DNA of 64,000 nucleotides from Campanula takesimana (taxonomy: Eukaryota > Streptophyta > Magnoliopsida > Asterales > Campanulaceae). Position numbers and translations under genes: made by a program. The notes under the pieces are model-generated. The model saw only the letters and a program-made list of their open reading frames with translations, was not told the origin of the DNA and ran no database searches. This document shows positions 33,919 to 50,500 of this stretch, one piece after another. The stretch's first letter is position 1. The number at the start of each line of letters is the position of its first letter. The stretch lies in assembly GCA_026119855.1 (NCBI GenBank), contig JAOWBW010002536.1, positions 1 through 64,000 of the forward strand. Reading direction: 5' to 3'.

Positions 33919-36900
33919 GGCTAATTATTAACAAGCTGTGATTCTAGTTTGTTTTTCTACTGTAAAGAAAGTCAATATGTCAAAGGAGTGAGAGAGTGAG
34001 CTAGGGAGAAGGAGAGAGTTTAGAGAGAGAAAGGAAATGGAGATTGAGTGTGGGGAGAGAGGGAGAGAGGAAGGGGGCTTTATATAGAGGAAAATGGAGG
34101 TGGCTATGATGTTTAGAAAGTGCATAATAGTAACAGTGGTGAGGGGGAATGGCAAGATTGTAATTAAGTTTGTGTTGAAGGATAATTTTGTTTTCCCATT
34201 TGAGCTGAGGGCATGCTTTTGTTACATGAAAATTTTCGGACCCGGAACCGCTCCACCCAAAACCGCTGCACCCCTCCACCCAATGGCTCAGATCTAGGCC
34301 ACATATGCGAGCTCATCATCTGTGCGGCTAAGATGATTTTAATTTTTGTGGGTCCCACCGAGCTCGGCTACATCTCATCCGTTGGGTGGAGCTAAAATGA
34401 GGTGGTTCCAATTGGAACCATTGGGTGGAGCTAACTAGGGGTGCAGCGGTTCGAAATCCAAAATTTTCCATGACTCCTACTCCATCAGTCTTTTTAGCTT
34501 GTTCACACTTTGACAAATGCACGAGCTTTATGGAAAAATATTTATATTAATAGTTGAGTGGATGTTGTGAGTATGAAAAGTATGATGTGATATGTGAAAG
34601 TGGTTGGAATTATGAGTGAGGATCGTTGTTGCGAGTATGACAAGTGAAACCTAGTGAATATAATATAAACCTTCCTCTTTGAGAGTTTGAACAATAAATA
34701 AAATGAGGCACTCAAAATGGCAAAAAAATAAACAGACTAAAAAGAGGGGGGGAGTATGTGACAAAATTGGGTGCAACAACTGAAATTCTTGTAAACTTCA
34801 TTTTGGACTAAAGACAAACCAGCTTAATATTTATCCAGCTGTGAGTTTCGGGTTTAAGTAGCTAATAATTTGGATAAATCGGCTTCAAAAATTCAGAGAT
34901 GTCAAATTTGGTAAGTGGTACAGAAACTAAATACAGTATATGGTAGGGGAGTATCCTTAAATTGACAGTACTAAATTAATTGGCATTATTAGTCCCATAT
35001 TCTAAGTCCTATTTAGGGTGAAGACAAGACAAAAGAGGGACGATGGACTGCATCCCCATCCTTTGCTGCCGTAGGGTGAGGATGGAGCTATAAATTTCAG
35101 TTGATGCAAAGATAATTATTTTCACAATTTTATTATGAGAATTAAATAGATATAAATTATTAATTATAACAATTACATTGATTTGATGATAAAATTTAAA
35201 TGAAATTATTATTTGAATAATTAAAATATTATTCTCTCAATCCAATAAATGTTTATTTTTATTTGTGATATAGATAAAAAGTAAAAATACATGCTAGATG
35301 TTGTACAAATTAAATTAAGCATTATTTAAACAACTAAATTGTTAAAGGTATTTGACAGATATAGAAACTGCACGAAGAATTTTATGAAACAAATATCCTA
35401 TATTACAAAAAGAATATCCATTTTTAATTTGTTATCAAGAGTGTAAAATGGATATTCCACCAGTTTCATAATAAGTATTGCATTTAACTTGTTAACGCTT
35501 TTAAAAAAAAAAATGTGTTTTAATTTGAAGGAATGAATGGTTACTTATACCACTAATTAAGCTTTTACAAAATTATCATGAAACCTAACTATTTTGTCAT
35601 CTTCCTAAGTTGAAATTGTAATCCCAAAATTCTCTTTGTTTTGAGAATTTCAAAGATGAAAATCTCCAGCTAGCAAATAAGTGGTGCCGTTACCAAGCGC
35701 ATTGTATATGTGCGCGCGCTCTTGTCGTACGGAACAAGGAAAATGGCACCGGCTCTCAAGGTGTGTACGGGACACCGCAGAGAAGATTAAATATCCGGTA
35801 AACTCGCATTACGTACATAGCAATGCTAGGGGCACAAAATAAGGGCACAAAATCATGCTCACAACATGAGGTGGCGATATTTTATTGGTTGAATCGATAA
35901 TGGACCCGCCACACTCTAATTAAAAGCACCAATAAAATTATTACACATAGGATTTTGTGAGCAAGATTTTGTGACTTTTTTGTGCCCCTAATATTATTTT
36001 TACGTACATCCGTGCTTGTACCGCGGGTGTCCCTCCTTATAACAACAGCTCGCTTCCCAATCTTTTTAACTTACCTTGTTTAGTTTCCCGGTAACATAAA
36101 TACCGGGTTTTTTATTTTATACTCCCTCCGTCCCATTTGAAGCATCACCATTTTAGTGATGGCATACAAATTAAGGAAAGTGATGAGTGTAAGAAAGGTT
36201 GTGAGGGAAGAAGTTAGTGGGTATGACAAGTGGGGCCTACAATTTAAATACTCTTATGTGAGAGGGGAATGTTAGTGAGTATGATAAGTGGGCCCCATAA
36301 TTTAAGTATGTGAGAGGAAGAAGTGAGTGGGTATGACAAGTGGGGCCTACATTTCTTACCATTTTAGGAAAAAATAAAGATTTTAACGGGACACCCATTT
36401 GGGTAAAATGTGAAGCTTCAAATGAGACGGAGGGAGTATTTTAATTCCCCAGTATCATACTTTTTTTTTTTAATCTCAAAATGATAATTTTGATTGTTTT
36501 CTAAATATCTTTAAAATGCATTATAATTTTAGAAAGACAAAAACTTGTATGAGAACACCATGACCCGTGGGCAATTTTTATTTCTTATGGTTTGCTGTTT
36601 TTTTTTGTTTTTATATATTTTTGTTTTGGTATTTTTTTCGGTTTGCCAAAAGTAATAGTTATTATAACTAAACGTAACAAACGTGTTACTTAGAGCATGT
36701 CTGGTAGCAAGTTCGGATCTTGAACGGTAACAAAAACAGAGCGTTAAGTCCAGTTATGCGTATCAATAGGGCGTTCCCGTTTAGCTACGCTCTTGAACGG
36801 AGGCTCCGTTTCAAACTCTACAAAATGTAGCGTTTAGCTAAACTGCACCAACGAAACGGAGCATACAAATGATTTGGACCAAAATAACCATTTAATTTTA

Positions 36901-39900
36901 GAAAAAATAATTGAGATCATACCCTGAGAATTTGAAGGAAGGAAGAAGAGGAGACTGATTGAAGAGGGAGGAGGAGGAGGAGGAGGAGGAGGAGGAGGGG
37001 TCGGTGGGCATGTGAAAGGGTTTCTGGTAAAGGGGGAGAGAAAGAGAAATGAGAGTACAGGGTAAGATCTAGAGTATCGTATTTTTAATTTTTTAATTTT
37101 CATTAATATTGCACACTACACTAGTCAAAGCAATAGTATTAAAAATCAATGTCTTCTTTGGCTAATTAAAAAACAATCTTTAAGCATTAATTTTTTATTT
37201 TTAATATTTGAAAAAAGGACAGTCAAGTGTCTAACATGTAGCAAAAATATGAATAATTGTCCATAAATGATATATTTCCTTTAAAGTTTAATATGTATGT
37301 AGAATTTAAATCAAGTTATTTCCCCTTCATAAATAAAAATAAGTTATGGGTAAATATAAAGTCTCAAAAAAGTGCCACAAAATTTGGCTTACAAAATGAT
37401 GTATCATGATTTTATTGGTGTTTTTATTAGAGTGTGCGGGGTCCACTATCGATGCAACCAATAAAATATCACCACCTCATTTTGTATCATTCATTTGTGA
37501 AATCTTTTTGTGCCCCTAGCATTGCCCATAAGTTATTTTTAAAGGGTAAAACTGTAAATGTCAACAAATAATCAAATTTCAGATTAGCGTTTTAAGATGA
37601 TGAACCAAACACATTTACAGAAAGAATACTCCGTTTTGGAAAGCTCCGTTTAAAATATTGCTCCGTTTGTAGAACTCTCCGTTTGTAGAAATGTGTACCA
37701 GACGAGGCCTTATACGTAACAGTTTGTATACATAAAAGTAATACATATATACAGAAAAGTAACAATGTTTTTTTTTTTTTTTTTATGTTTTCTTCATTTG
37801 CCAAAAGTAATACTCGTACTTATTATAACTAAAATGTAACGAACGTGTTACTTATATGTAACAGTGTGTATACATAATTGTAACACATATGTATAGAAAA
37901 GTAATAATTCAACCATTTACTAAAAACACTTGTGTTAGAAACATTGTAAAAATAAGAAAGTAATAATTTCTATAAACGAATGTTACATTTCACTTGTATA
38001 ATAACATTGTAAAACAATTACGTTTACTTGTATAATAGGAATTTTTTTTCAAATAATTCCTTTTTAAATCCATATGTACGAGAATGACACTAGGGAAAAT
38101 TTATGTACCAAAATGACCACTTTTTGAGAAGTCGGCATTAGCAATGCCGTTTTTGGGTTGAAGTCGGCATTGGCTATGCCGACTTTAGGCCAGCACGATT
38201 CTAGCAGCATTCGATCTGACCGAGAACGGCATAACCCATATCCCAATTTCCGCCATTGTTTTCGATTCTCCACAAGTGGGAAACAAAGCATTCAACGAAA
38301 GACTATAGCAATTCTCAAACGTCAAAATCTTACACGTCCGGAAAAAAATTGACCTGATCCCACTATACCCAAGTGGGGTTTTGGGATACGTGTACTCCGG
38401 AACGGAGCTGTTCATCGATACTCGAAAATCGCCGAGCTTGAAGGATTCGAGGAATCCGAGCGACTGGCATAACTTGCAGGCGATGTTGCATGCGGTGGCG
38501 GGTTGGAATGGGGAAGAAGGGGAATTTATAACAAAATCCCAAAACTATGATTTTACACAAACAGTAAAACAAGATCTGGGTTTTGGAGGGATCAAAGAAA
38601 AGTACTTTCTGGAGAAGGTGAACGGAGATAGAACGCCGGTGTTGTGTTGGGCGGCCCATCCGACAGCTCTTACTGGGTGCTCTGATTCTGGGGTCTTTGC
38701 CATTCTTGTTCTGAATAGAAGAGAAGTGTTTTTTTTTAATGTGTGAATTGAAAGAGAAGAAGATTGATTGAGTGATGAATTGAGTTGAAGAGGAGCTTGG
38801 CCTAAAGTCGGCATTGGTAACGCCGACTTCAACCCAAAAACGGCATTACCAATGCCGACTTCTCAAGAAGTGGTCATTTTGGTACATAAATTTCCCCTAG
38901 TGTCATTCTGGTACATATGGATTTAAAAGTGAATTATTTGAAAAAAAAATCGTATAATAGTATATCCATATGTTTTCAAATAATAAGTTACAATGGGTTC
39001 GATTTATCATGATACATGTAAAAGTCTTACTACCTCCGTCCCAGGGTAAGTGTCCACATTTCCTTTTTAGTCTGTCCCCGAGTTAGTGTCCACTTCCTAA
39101 AATGGAAAAGAATCTTTACTATTCATCGCACTCATTTTCTCTCATACTTTACTTTTTTACACTCACGACACCAATCAATTCACTATTCCCTACCCTACTT
39201 TCTCTCTCCTACCTCACTTTTTATACTCACAACACTTACACTTTTTCTTAATCCCCGTGCAAATAGAAGGGTGGACATTTACTCTGGGACGGAGGGAGTA
39301 CATTATCTATAGAAATCTGTTATAATTTCATCTACTAAAGTGTTACATTTACTTGTACAAATAATTACATTCATGTATATAAGTTGTTATTTTTCAAATG
39401 TTACTTTCTTTAAAAAAAAATAAAATAAAAATACTCAAAAATAAAAAATATTATGGAAAAACACTATTACATTTCAGTATAACGATAATTACATTTAGTT
39501 ATTGGTAGTGTTACACGTATTTATATTTAGTATTACAGTTGAAAGATGAGTAAAATGAGCTATTTTTTTTATTTTAATTTTGTAAAACTGGTGTTACGTT
39601 TACTTATAAACAATGCTACTCCCTCCGTCCCAGTTTAATGTTCTTAGTTTGTCCCAATTTATAGTTCTAAGCTTTTTAGAGGTTTATTTGAAGGATATTT
39701 TAGCATGTAATGAAAATTTTAAAACTTGTATTGGTACACCATTATAAATACAATCAATAACAACTTGGTACACCATTATAAATACAATCAATAACAACTT
39801 TTAGATATTCATTACGATAATTGGATTAACCAATAATTATAGCTCAAAGTTCCTTTAAAGAAACCGCAAGAAAACTAAAAACCTTAAACTGGGACGGAGG

Positions 39901-42900
39901 TAGTACTTTATAAGTAACACGGTTGTTACATTTAGTTATACTAAGTATTACTTTTGGCAAACGAAACAAATTGTCAAAAAAATAATATAAAAACTAAAAA
40001 AAAAAAAAACGATTTTTTTTTCTAGCAAAAAAAAGAAAAAGAATTTGGCTATGGGTCGCTGCCACGTGGCAGATTTTGAGTGGAGCATGGATTGGGATCC
40101 TACGCTTTGCGGAAAATATTATACACGGGTCATGGGTCGACCCGTCTCTTCTATGAGACGGATCTAGTTGTTCTCACAAGAAACCACCTCTTTTAGAAAT
40201 TTTGCGTTTTTAAAGTCTTTGATACAAATTTTCCGAGACAAGTAAAAAGAAAAAAAAATACTCATTTTGAGACAAAGAGAGTTTTGTTAACCTCTTCTTA
40301 ATCACGATAACTACTTTGTGATAAAGTCTAGGGTTGCATCTCAAAATCAATTGGTTATGATAGAATTGAACGGTATAAACCGTACATCGCTTTGGGCCGG
40401 ATAATATCTAGATAAGGTCCAACAGAACTAAGGGAATGCGCCCGACAAACCTTAGACTCATGAAAAAAACTTGACGACCCGAGACATGGGCCTAGCCCAC
40501 TTAGTGTATTGTCTCCTGAGCATACCCGTATGACAACCAAGTCATATTGACCACATGCCTTCCTCAGTCTTGCTTAGACCGATCACGAGGAAGATTGTGC
40601 CTAGTCAACCAACTCCAAGGGAACCCGTCTCAAATTACCTTAACTACTCTCCTCGGCCTCACCTGCGCCGATCACGAGGAGGCATAGACCGACCAAGGCC
40701 GTGTGCCACGATTGATTTGGTCAACATTCCATGCCATGCAGAACGCTAATCAAATAAGGAATACGCTCAAAGACCCCTCAATATGATTTACATCCGATTT
40801 AGGAGGTCTTCTCCTATATATAGAAGCTACATAACACGAATACAATCAGGATTCTACTTTCCTTAATCAATTCTAAAACTCCGGGACTCCTTAACTTCCT
40901 TACTAAGCAAGGAAACTATTCATTTTATCCATATAAATACACGCCACAATTCACGTGTCACGGGTAACTAATCTCTTGACTCTGAACTCTTGTCAATTGA
41001 TTTCTCTCTCAAAAATCATATTCTTACTCTCACGCCAGATGGCCTTTGCCGGAGAAGCCCCGGCTTGGTTTACGTTTGTTCATTGTTTTTCAGACCATTC
41101 AAGGACTCACTGAGATTATCCGAACCGATGATTTTGAGCTGATCTAAACGTTTTTTGCATCATCAAGAATTAATTTCTGACGTGGGATAATTGTTCAGAT
41201 ACTTTGTTTCAAAAATACCAAGATTAACTACTTCAATAATACTTGTTATGGTCAAATTAAACTAATACGAATCACATCTATTTAATGTAATAAGTCTGAA
41301 AAAAAGTGACTTAGCGGTAAAATTCAAGCTTCACAATTTTTATAAAACCTAAGGCTCCGTTTGTTTCGCGTAAAATAACTTCCGGAAAATGTTTTCCCCA
41401 TTTTCCGTGTTTGTTACGCACCGGAAAATGAGGAAAATGTTTTCCGGAAAATGGTTTTCCCTCTTTTCTAAGTAAAATGACTTACGGATTTTTACTAAGC
41501 AAATCATTTTCCGGAAAATGTTAACTCTCTCACTCACACCCAACTCTCCATAAAACCCCACCCTACCCACTACACCTCCAACACCACCCTCTTCATCCAT
41601 CCTATCCACCACCCCCACCACCCCAGCACCCACCCCACCCTACCCTACCCACCACCCCACCCCACCACCCCACCCCACCCAAAAAAAAAAAAAAAAAAAA
41701 AACTTTTCACTCATATTAAAAAAAATGAATATCTCCACCACCCCCACTACCCCACCACCCACCCCACCCCACCCTACCCCACCACCCCACCCAAAAAAAA
41801 AAACTTCTTTTCACTCATATTAAGAAAAAAATTGAACATCTCCACCACCCCCAACTACCCCAGCACCACCCCACCCCACCCACCCCACCAAAAAAAAAAT
41901 TTATTTTCACTCATATTAAAAAAAAATGAACATCTCCACCACCCCCAACTACGCAACCACCCACCACCCCACCCCACCCAAAAAAAAAAAACTTCTTTTC
42001 ACTCATATTAAAAATAAATGAACATCTCCATTCTCCACCAGCCCCAACCACCCCACCCACCCACCCACCCCACAAAAAAAAAAAAAAAAAAAAAAAACTT
42101 CTTTTCACTCATTAAAAAAAAAAAAGAACACCTCCACCCCCCAACTACCCTACTACCCCCACCCACCCACCCCCCCCCCCAAAAAAAAAAAAAATTTAAA
42201 AATAACTCATATTAAAATTATTTTTGAAAACCTCCCCCACCCCCACCTACCCACCCATCCCCTACCCCCCCACCCCACCCCCACAACCACCCACCCCAAC
42301 CCAAAATCTCCACCCACATTCAATTTTTTCTCATAATTATTCTTTTCCTCATATTAAATTATTATTATTTTCATATTTCCGAAAAACATTTTCCTTAGAT
42401 TTACCAAACAACCAAAAACAAGTTTATGTCATTTTCCGGAAAACATTTTCATTTTCTGGAAAACATTTTACGGGAAATCATTTTCCGGAAATTGTTTTAC
42501 GCGAAACAAACGGAGCCTAAGATTCAATTCCTCTATTTACCTCCTAACCAGAACATCAAAAATAAAAAATTGCAGTAAAGTAAAACTATCAAATTCAACC
42601 AATTACTTAAGTTATTTGTCCTTTTTTTAAAAAAAAATCAAACGGACATTTTATTAAACGCAAAAGCATCTGAATATTACATGAGTAATGAAACTTCTCA
42701 CATGAGTTTCTTGTTTCTTCACGAATTCATTTCTCACTCATCTAGAACTAGATAGATAGGAGAAACAAGAATGCGTGAAGCATTTTGGTTATTGTTTTCA
42801 GTACTCTCTCTCACTCCATTGATAATTATCAAAATTTGTACTTCCTCCTATTTATATTAGTGTGAATTTTTTATTTTTTTTTCGTCCGTTTTAAATTAGT

Positions 42901-45900
42901 GTGAACTGCTCAAAATAGCAAAGAATCTCTAATATTCCTCTAACTCATTTTCTTTCATACTTTACTTTTTTACACTTACAAAACCCATCAATTTACTATT
43001 TCTGCCACTCATTCTCTCTTTTACTCCATCCGTCTCAAAATGATTTTCACAATTGACTATTCAAACTTTTTAAGAATATGAACACTTGATTCACCAGTCA
43101 TGTTTTTTTTTGGCACTTCTAAGCCTAGGTTGTAAGATCATTTTGGAACGGATAGAGTATTTAATTTTTCATACTCACAAACACCCATTTCCATTTTTTA
43201 TCTCTACTATTTTTCCGTCAATTTTTCTGGTTCTCACTAACTTGAAAAACGTGGGGAATTGGTGAATCAACTAGCAAATTGGAACGATTGACTGTTGATA
43301 TATAAACCTTCTCTGTATCTCTGAATGATGATTGTACGGTTAGAGGAGACGTGGTAGTTATTGAACATGCCATTTTTCCGTTTACGTTTCAAGAAATTGG
43401 TGAAGAAAAAGGCATAAAAATTTAGGAGGATTTAGGCGCTGCGCTGACTCTTTTTTTTTTTTTTTTCCTTTCTTTCCTGGATTTAAGTGAAATTCTCCTA
43501 TTTTTAGTACAAAATTATTCGTGTCATTGATGAAACTCTCATTATAAATTAATAAAGTCAAATTGATCCCTAACCACGACAAAGAAAACTGTACTCTCTC
43601 CGTCTTAAATAAATTGAATTTTATTTCGAGATGGAATGAATACAATTTCATGTTTTGTGAGAACCATCCTTTAAAAGTTATTTTTTGTCTCATAATAAAG
43701 ATTAAAAAGAATTTAAATTCACTTTTTCAATCAAATATTTTTTTAAAAAATTATTTATTTTAATACAAAAAGAAGAGTATATTTAAAAAATAAGGGTGAG
43801 GTTGTCAATTACGAATACGTGGATTCACATGCCAAGGTGGCAATAAAACAGGATAGAATAGAAATCACAAGGATGCATGCATATAGTATTCCAGTATTCC
43901 TAACTTAATGGTGAGATTAGTTAACCAAACGTCTACAACTGTGGAAACTAATATTCTAAATTCTTGAGGGGATATATATAGACCATTAATTGAAATATTA
44001 TATCTAACCAAAATTGTTACTTGCGTGTTCACATATTCTATTCCTTCCGTCCAAAAATGATATTCTCATTTGTTATTTTTTATAATCCTAAAAAGTTCTT
44101 CACATTTTTACATTTTAGGATTAAACAAAGCATGGCTAGTGAAGCAAGTGTTGATATCTTTAAAAAGTTTGAATAGTCAAACGCGAAGATCATTTTGGGA
44201 CGGAGTGAGTATATGTTTTCCCACGGAAGATTTTGCTAATTTGCCAACTATTTTACGCATCAGATTTTTTTTTTTAGGGGAAACTAGTTTTTCTATAAGT
44301 TATAAATGTCAGTCTTGTTGAATTTGTAGAAAAATGCATTTTCCTTTTCTTCTTATTAGTTTCTGAATTAGGTAAATAAATTGACTATCTATCCATGCAA
44401 ATATTCATGACACCCCTATTTTTAGTTTTCACTTCAAACTTGGTGTCGAATGATTTTAAATTGGATAAATTTTATGTAAAAAAAAGGATCGTTGTATATT
44501 ATTTAAAGGACAACTTTTATTTTTATTTCATAAGAAAAATCATTCATTTTGGGACAATAAAATCTTGAAAATGAAAATTCATCTAGGAACTTATGGAGTA
44601 CATTTTTCTAGTCTATCTCAAAATAAATTTTACGTAACTAACTAAAGAGATAGACTTTATAAATTTTAATTAGTATAGGCAATGAACTCCTTCCGATCCA
44701 AAATAATTATCGCTTTTGGATGAAAATTTTGGTCCAAAAGTCAAAAGCACTCAAATTTCTCTTTTGTCCTTGTATTGAAACTTGTTGCACATTACTAATC
44801 AGTTTACAATATCAATAAGAGTAATTTTAATAGTACAATTATCATTAAATTGTGGTAATAATTAATTTTATTAAAACCTTGTGAAAAGTTAAAAAACGAT
44901 AACTGTTCAACCTACCGAGTATTTAAGTAAGAGGTGGTCTCCCATGAGAACAAGGGGATCCGTCTCATGTATGAGACGGGTCGACCCATGACCCATGGGG
45001 CATGACCCGCCACGTGGCAGCCTCCCATAGATAAAAAAAATGATTTTTTTTTTAGTTTTTATATTTTTTTTTCGGCTTTTCCGTCGTTTACCAAAAGTAA
45101 TAGTTACCATAACTTAATGTAATGACTGTATACATATAAGGTAACATTGTTCATAAGTAAACGTAACACCTGTTTTACAAACACAAAAAGCTCGTTTTAC
45201 CCTTTTTTTCAAATGTAATACTAACTATAATTACATGTAACCCAAACAATATCTAAATGTAATTATCATTTAATGTAATAATGCTTTTGCAAAAATGTAA
45301 ATATTGTGTATTTTGATTTAATTTTTTGAAAGAAAGTAACATTTGAAAAGTAACAACTCATTTATATGAATGTAATTGTTTGTACAAGTAAATGTAACAC
45401 TTTAATAAAAGAAATTATAACATATTTCTATAGATAATTTAATAGTTTTACATGTAACACTAATCAAGTGTTTTTAGCTCTAAAAATGTAAATGGTTGAA
45501 TTATTACTTTTTCTATACATATGTGTTACAATTATGTATAAACATTATTACATATAAGTAACACGTTCGTTACATTTTAGTTGTAATAAGTATTACTTTT
45601 GGCAAACGAAGAAAACATAGAAAAAAACACTGTTACTTTTCTGTATATATGTATTATTTTTATGTATACAAACTGTTACTTTATATGTATACAGTCATTA
45701 CATTAAGTTATAGCAAAAAAAATAATAATATAATTTTTTTTAAAAAAAACAAAAAATAATAAAAAAAAATTGGCCTATGAGAGGCTGTTTTGACCCCTAG
45801 GTCCTGGAGCTGGTTCAATGGGCCGGGTCGGTCGGGTAAAAAAAAACCGTCTCATGGATGAGACGGGCTGTGCTGTTCGCACGCAAGTCTTTGTCTTTAA

Positions 45901-47492
45901 GTAAAGCTCTTTCTTTAAAGGCAAACACTTATATGAGACGGTCGCGCCATGTGCGACCGTTCCGCTGCTTCGCGCGGTTCTCTCTTCTGCTACAGCCAGC
46001 CTTCGGATTAAGTTTCCCCCCCTTCCCAGGATCGTGACACGTGTCGCCTAAAAAAAAAACCCACAACAACTTTAAATTGCTATATCTTGAGATTTTGAAG
46101 TAAAAAAAATATTTAAAAATACCATTGTGTTCGTCTCAACGAGACGAACAAAACTAGATAGGTCATGATGTGTTTGATTATTTTTTAAAAAAAAATATTT
46201 TTTTAACACACAAAAAAAATTGAGTTGTTTCGTCTCCTGAGATGTAACACTTTCTTATGAAGAAAGTAATAGTTTGGTCTTAAAAAAGTAACACTTTATT
46301 GTAAGATGTAACAGCAATTTCGCAAAATAATATAAATAGTTTTTGTGGTTAGAAATGTAACACTTTCTTATGAAGAAAGTAACAGTTTGGTCTTTAAAAA
46401 GTAACACTTTATTGTAAGATGTAACAGCAATTTCGCAAAATACTATAAATAGTTTTTTTTTGAAAAAAAAAGGGTTACATATGAGAAAAAAATGTTACAT
46501 TTCCTTATAAAAAGTGTTACATCTTGGTATAAAAAGTGTTACTTCTGTTGGCGGGTAAAAAATGGCGGGCCAAAAAAAAATAAAAAATAAAAAAATGGCG
46601 GGAACAGTCTCACAAGGGTAGTCCAGTCCTTCTTTAAAATGATGATGGAGTAATTGGAGAAAGATAATTTAGCCGTTGGGAAAATGAACGATGGCTTTTT
46701 TTATTTTATTTTCAAAGCAAGAAAAAGAGTTGAACTAGCTTCGCAAATCCTTTTGGCGACTACGTAGGATTTGTAACCAATAAAATATCGCAACCTCATT
46801 TTGTAAGCAAGATTTGGTGACCTTATTTTGTGCCCATAGCATTCCTCGTTTTTTATAGGCTCCCAATTATTGATCCAAATACTGAAGCCATAAGTTATAC
46901 TGGTGATAACTGAAAAACAAATTACTACTAAACAAGTTTACTAGTAATACGTATTCGTATTAAAATTAGTGACGTGTTTCATTTGTCAAATATTTTAGTA
47001 AAAGTTGCTTACCTATTTATATTTAGTTTACACTACTGTCAAATAATGAATATAAATTTTCCCTAGAAACACTATTTGATTTTTTTTTTTTTTTGAAAAG
47101 AGAAACACTATTTGTTTTAGGACAGAAAAAAAGGAAAATGCTGTTTATTCTCATTGGTAAAAAGCATAGACTCACAATTTGTGAGGCCTATGATTCGATT
47201 TCACTCTGTGCTGAAGCCATAAACTTTATAGAAGGGGGTCAATATTATGATATAATCCTATTTTTTTTTACTAGAAAAAGGGGATCAAAATGACAAAAAT
47301 TACTTTTTAAGAGGTAAAAATGTTAAATTTGATAGTGGTAAACCGACACAACTCCAAAATCAAGGGGGTCGATTGACCCCATGGCTTAGGCGCGACGTCG
47401 CCAGTTTCCAAAAATTAGTTTTTAGGCACGTATATAAAAAAAAATATTATAATTGGTTATTTTCAAATATTTGAAAATTACATTACAAATAT

Positions 47493-47555
<63 letters not shown>

Positions 47556-50500
47556 GTTAATTGTGTGAACTAAAGAGTAGTAATCTACTCCTACATTCCT
47601 TCCGTCCCAAATTGATAATCTCATGTTGTTTGTTTTTTAAATATTTTAAAGTTACATTATAAATATTTTTTAAAAAAATTAAAATTTATTTTTAAAAAAG
47701 ACCTTTTTTTTTTTAGAAAAAAATTGAGATCATTATATTACGTGAAAGGAGTATTTTTATTTCGTGGCAACTAATTGTGAAGAACTAGACTTGGTGCTAA
47801 GTCATCACATCATCACCGAAAGTTGGCCACTTAAAACTGTTTTTACTCCAAAGGCAGGACTAGTAATGTGCTGGTGTTGAACATGTACAATCTGATGTCA
47901 GCGCAATGGTCCCACTGCCACCTGATAGCCACGTGTACCCGCCTTTTATGTAAGACCATCCACAGTGGTTTCAACGAAAAAAACCATTCAACACCCACTT
48001 TATCACTCCACATCAGCTTCTCTCTCTTCCAACTCATCCATTCAACACTCATTCACATAACACCCTACAATGGTTTGTTTAATCCCTCATTCAACACTTT
48101 TCTCACTCATCATCCTATACCCACTACTTAAAATTTATTTTTTATTTTTTATTTTATGATTAGTGTTGAAATAGTTATTATTGAGATCCATTTTAAAAAA
48201 AAATGGGTTTTTTTTTTCGTCGGAATACAATGAAACTTACGTCAATTTAAAGAGATTTTTTTTTTTAGGAATTTTGGTGTAAAAAAAAAAAAAACTCATT
48301 TTCTGTGAAATAATTGAGCTCAAAAAATTGGGATAAAAGTAAAAAATAGAGCCAGCCAATCATGCGCTGACAAGTGTCAACACCAAAAAAAAAAAAAAAA
48401 AAAGCTGACTTCGGCGCAGACGCGCCCTTGTCTGCGCGTGAAGTGCACGCGCCTCTCTGGCCCAATAGAGAGGCGCCACGTGGCAAAAACGGACCCATCT
48501 TTTCCCATTCACACAGTGTGAATTTTTTTCACAAAAAAATTCACACTCTTCCCATTCACACACCATTGCACCAATTCACACAAAATTTTCATGTGAAAGA
48601 CCATTCACACACATTTTTTTCTTCCATTGTAGATGGCCTAAGACCATCCACAATGGTTCAACAACCCATTTCCATTCAACACTCACTTTATCACTCCACC
48701 TCATCTTCTCTCTCCATCCACCTACTCATTCAACAACCCATCAACTTTTACACCCTCCAATGACTTATTTAATACTTACCATTCAACACCCTCCCAACTC
48801 ATCATCCTACCCCACTAATTTTATTTTATTTTATATCTTTTATTTTTATGATTAGTAAAATAATAATAATAAAAATTATTATTATTTATAATTAAAAAAT
48901 TCACACTTAATTAATTAATGTTTTTTAATTGTAGGAAAAAAGATAATTACTTGAATTTTGGGTGTTGAAATGGTTATTATTGGAATCCATTTCACAAAAG
49001 AGAGGAGATTTTTTTTTGGTGTCGAAATCTAATGAAATTTGCATCTACTTATAGAGAAAAAAATGCTGAATTTTGGTATATATATATATATATATATATT
49101 TTAAAAAAAAATGAAAAAGAAAATGCAAATAGAAAAAATGGGTGAGAAAATAAAAACCAACCAACCAGCGTCTGCCACGTGTCCGAATGAGGTTGGTTGG
49201 TCTGGGAAAAGGCGGCCACTAGCACGCCAGACTCGCCTAGCCAACGCGTGGGATGCACGCGCCACGTCTACGCCAATGGAAACCCGACGCGTGTCAAATG
49301 GCTGGCCCACCTTTCTGCACCAACGCCTATTGATCCCAGCCAACACCCTCCCCCATTCAACAACTCATCCAACACCCCATTGCACCCCCTCCACTTATTG
49401 ACCACCATCCAACACCCAATTCAATAACCCATTGTGGGTGGTCTAACATCTCGTATGGACATTGACCAGTCAACCCAGATCGGAAATGAAATTAATTTAT
49501 GGCGATGGCCTGGAGAGATATACAGTACTGTATGCTGGTTTCCGGGAGGAAGGAGGAAGAGGAAGACAGAAATTGAGTGAAGCGGGTGCACCAAGGCACC
49601 AGGTAGGGACGTACGTGCCCAACTGGACGGCTTAGTGCTTCACCCACAACTATGTCTGTGAAAAAGGGGAGGGATTTATGGGAATGTTACCATTACTTTT
49701 ATAGTAATTGACAAAAACTTGCGTGTGTGAGACGGTCCACACACGAACACGACACGAGTCTTATTGAGTGAGTAAATGGTTTGTCCTTTGATAGACGAGG
49801 AGGGGAAAGCTCATTTCCACTCTCGTTGAAATCCGTACCAGACTTTTGACTTGTAATAGTCAGACGCATAAATCATTTTTTTGTCAGAAAGAAAGAGTAT
49901 TAAATAATCTTACCAATCTGTTTAGGGTTAATGACAATTTAGACCCTGAAGTATGATATTGTTGGGTATGCTTATTATAAACCACTCCTATTACCTAGAT
50001 TTGATTGATCCCATAACCTAATTTTATCTTTTGTGGACTTTAGGATATATTGTAAAAAGTGTTAAACTTCATTTTTAGAATAGTCCACTTTGATAGTATA
50101 GGCTTTAGAATGATAGGCTGAAAATTTTCTAAGTCTGGAATTTTAGTGGTCAAGACCTCGACCGTGAATTCACTTGACCGTGGTAGACCACCTGACTGTG
50201 GAAGACCACTGGACCGTGAATCACTTGACCGGAAGTCAGTGACCGTGAAGCTTTGTGGCATATCTTGACAGGTCACATTTGACCCCTCGACCGCAGATGC
50301 CCTTAGGCATATTGACCGCAAGAGCTTCGACCGCAAGTCTTGACCGCAGATGAGCAGAAGTTCAAGAACCCAAGTATGTTCAAACTTAACCATGGTCACT
50401 TGTATCAAACTATGGTTAGTTTAGAACGTTGCAGAACTTGGATCCCAAGTAATTCAAATTTGAAATTCATCTAAGTGGGACCACCTCTTATCTGCAAAAA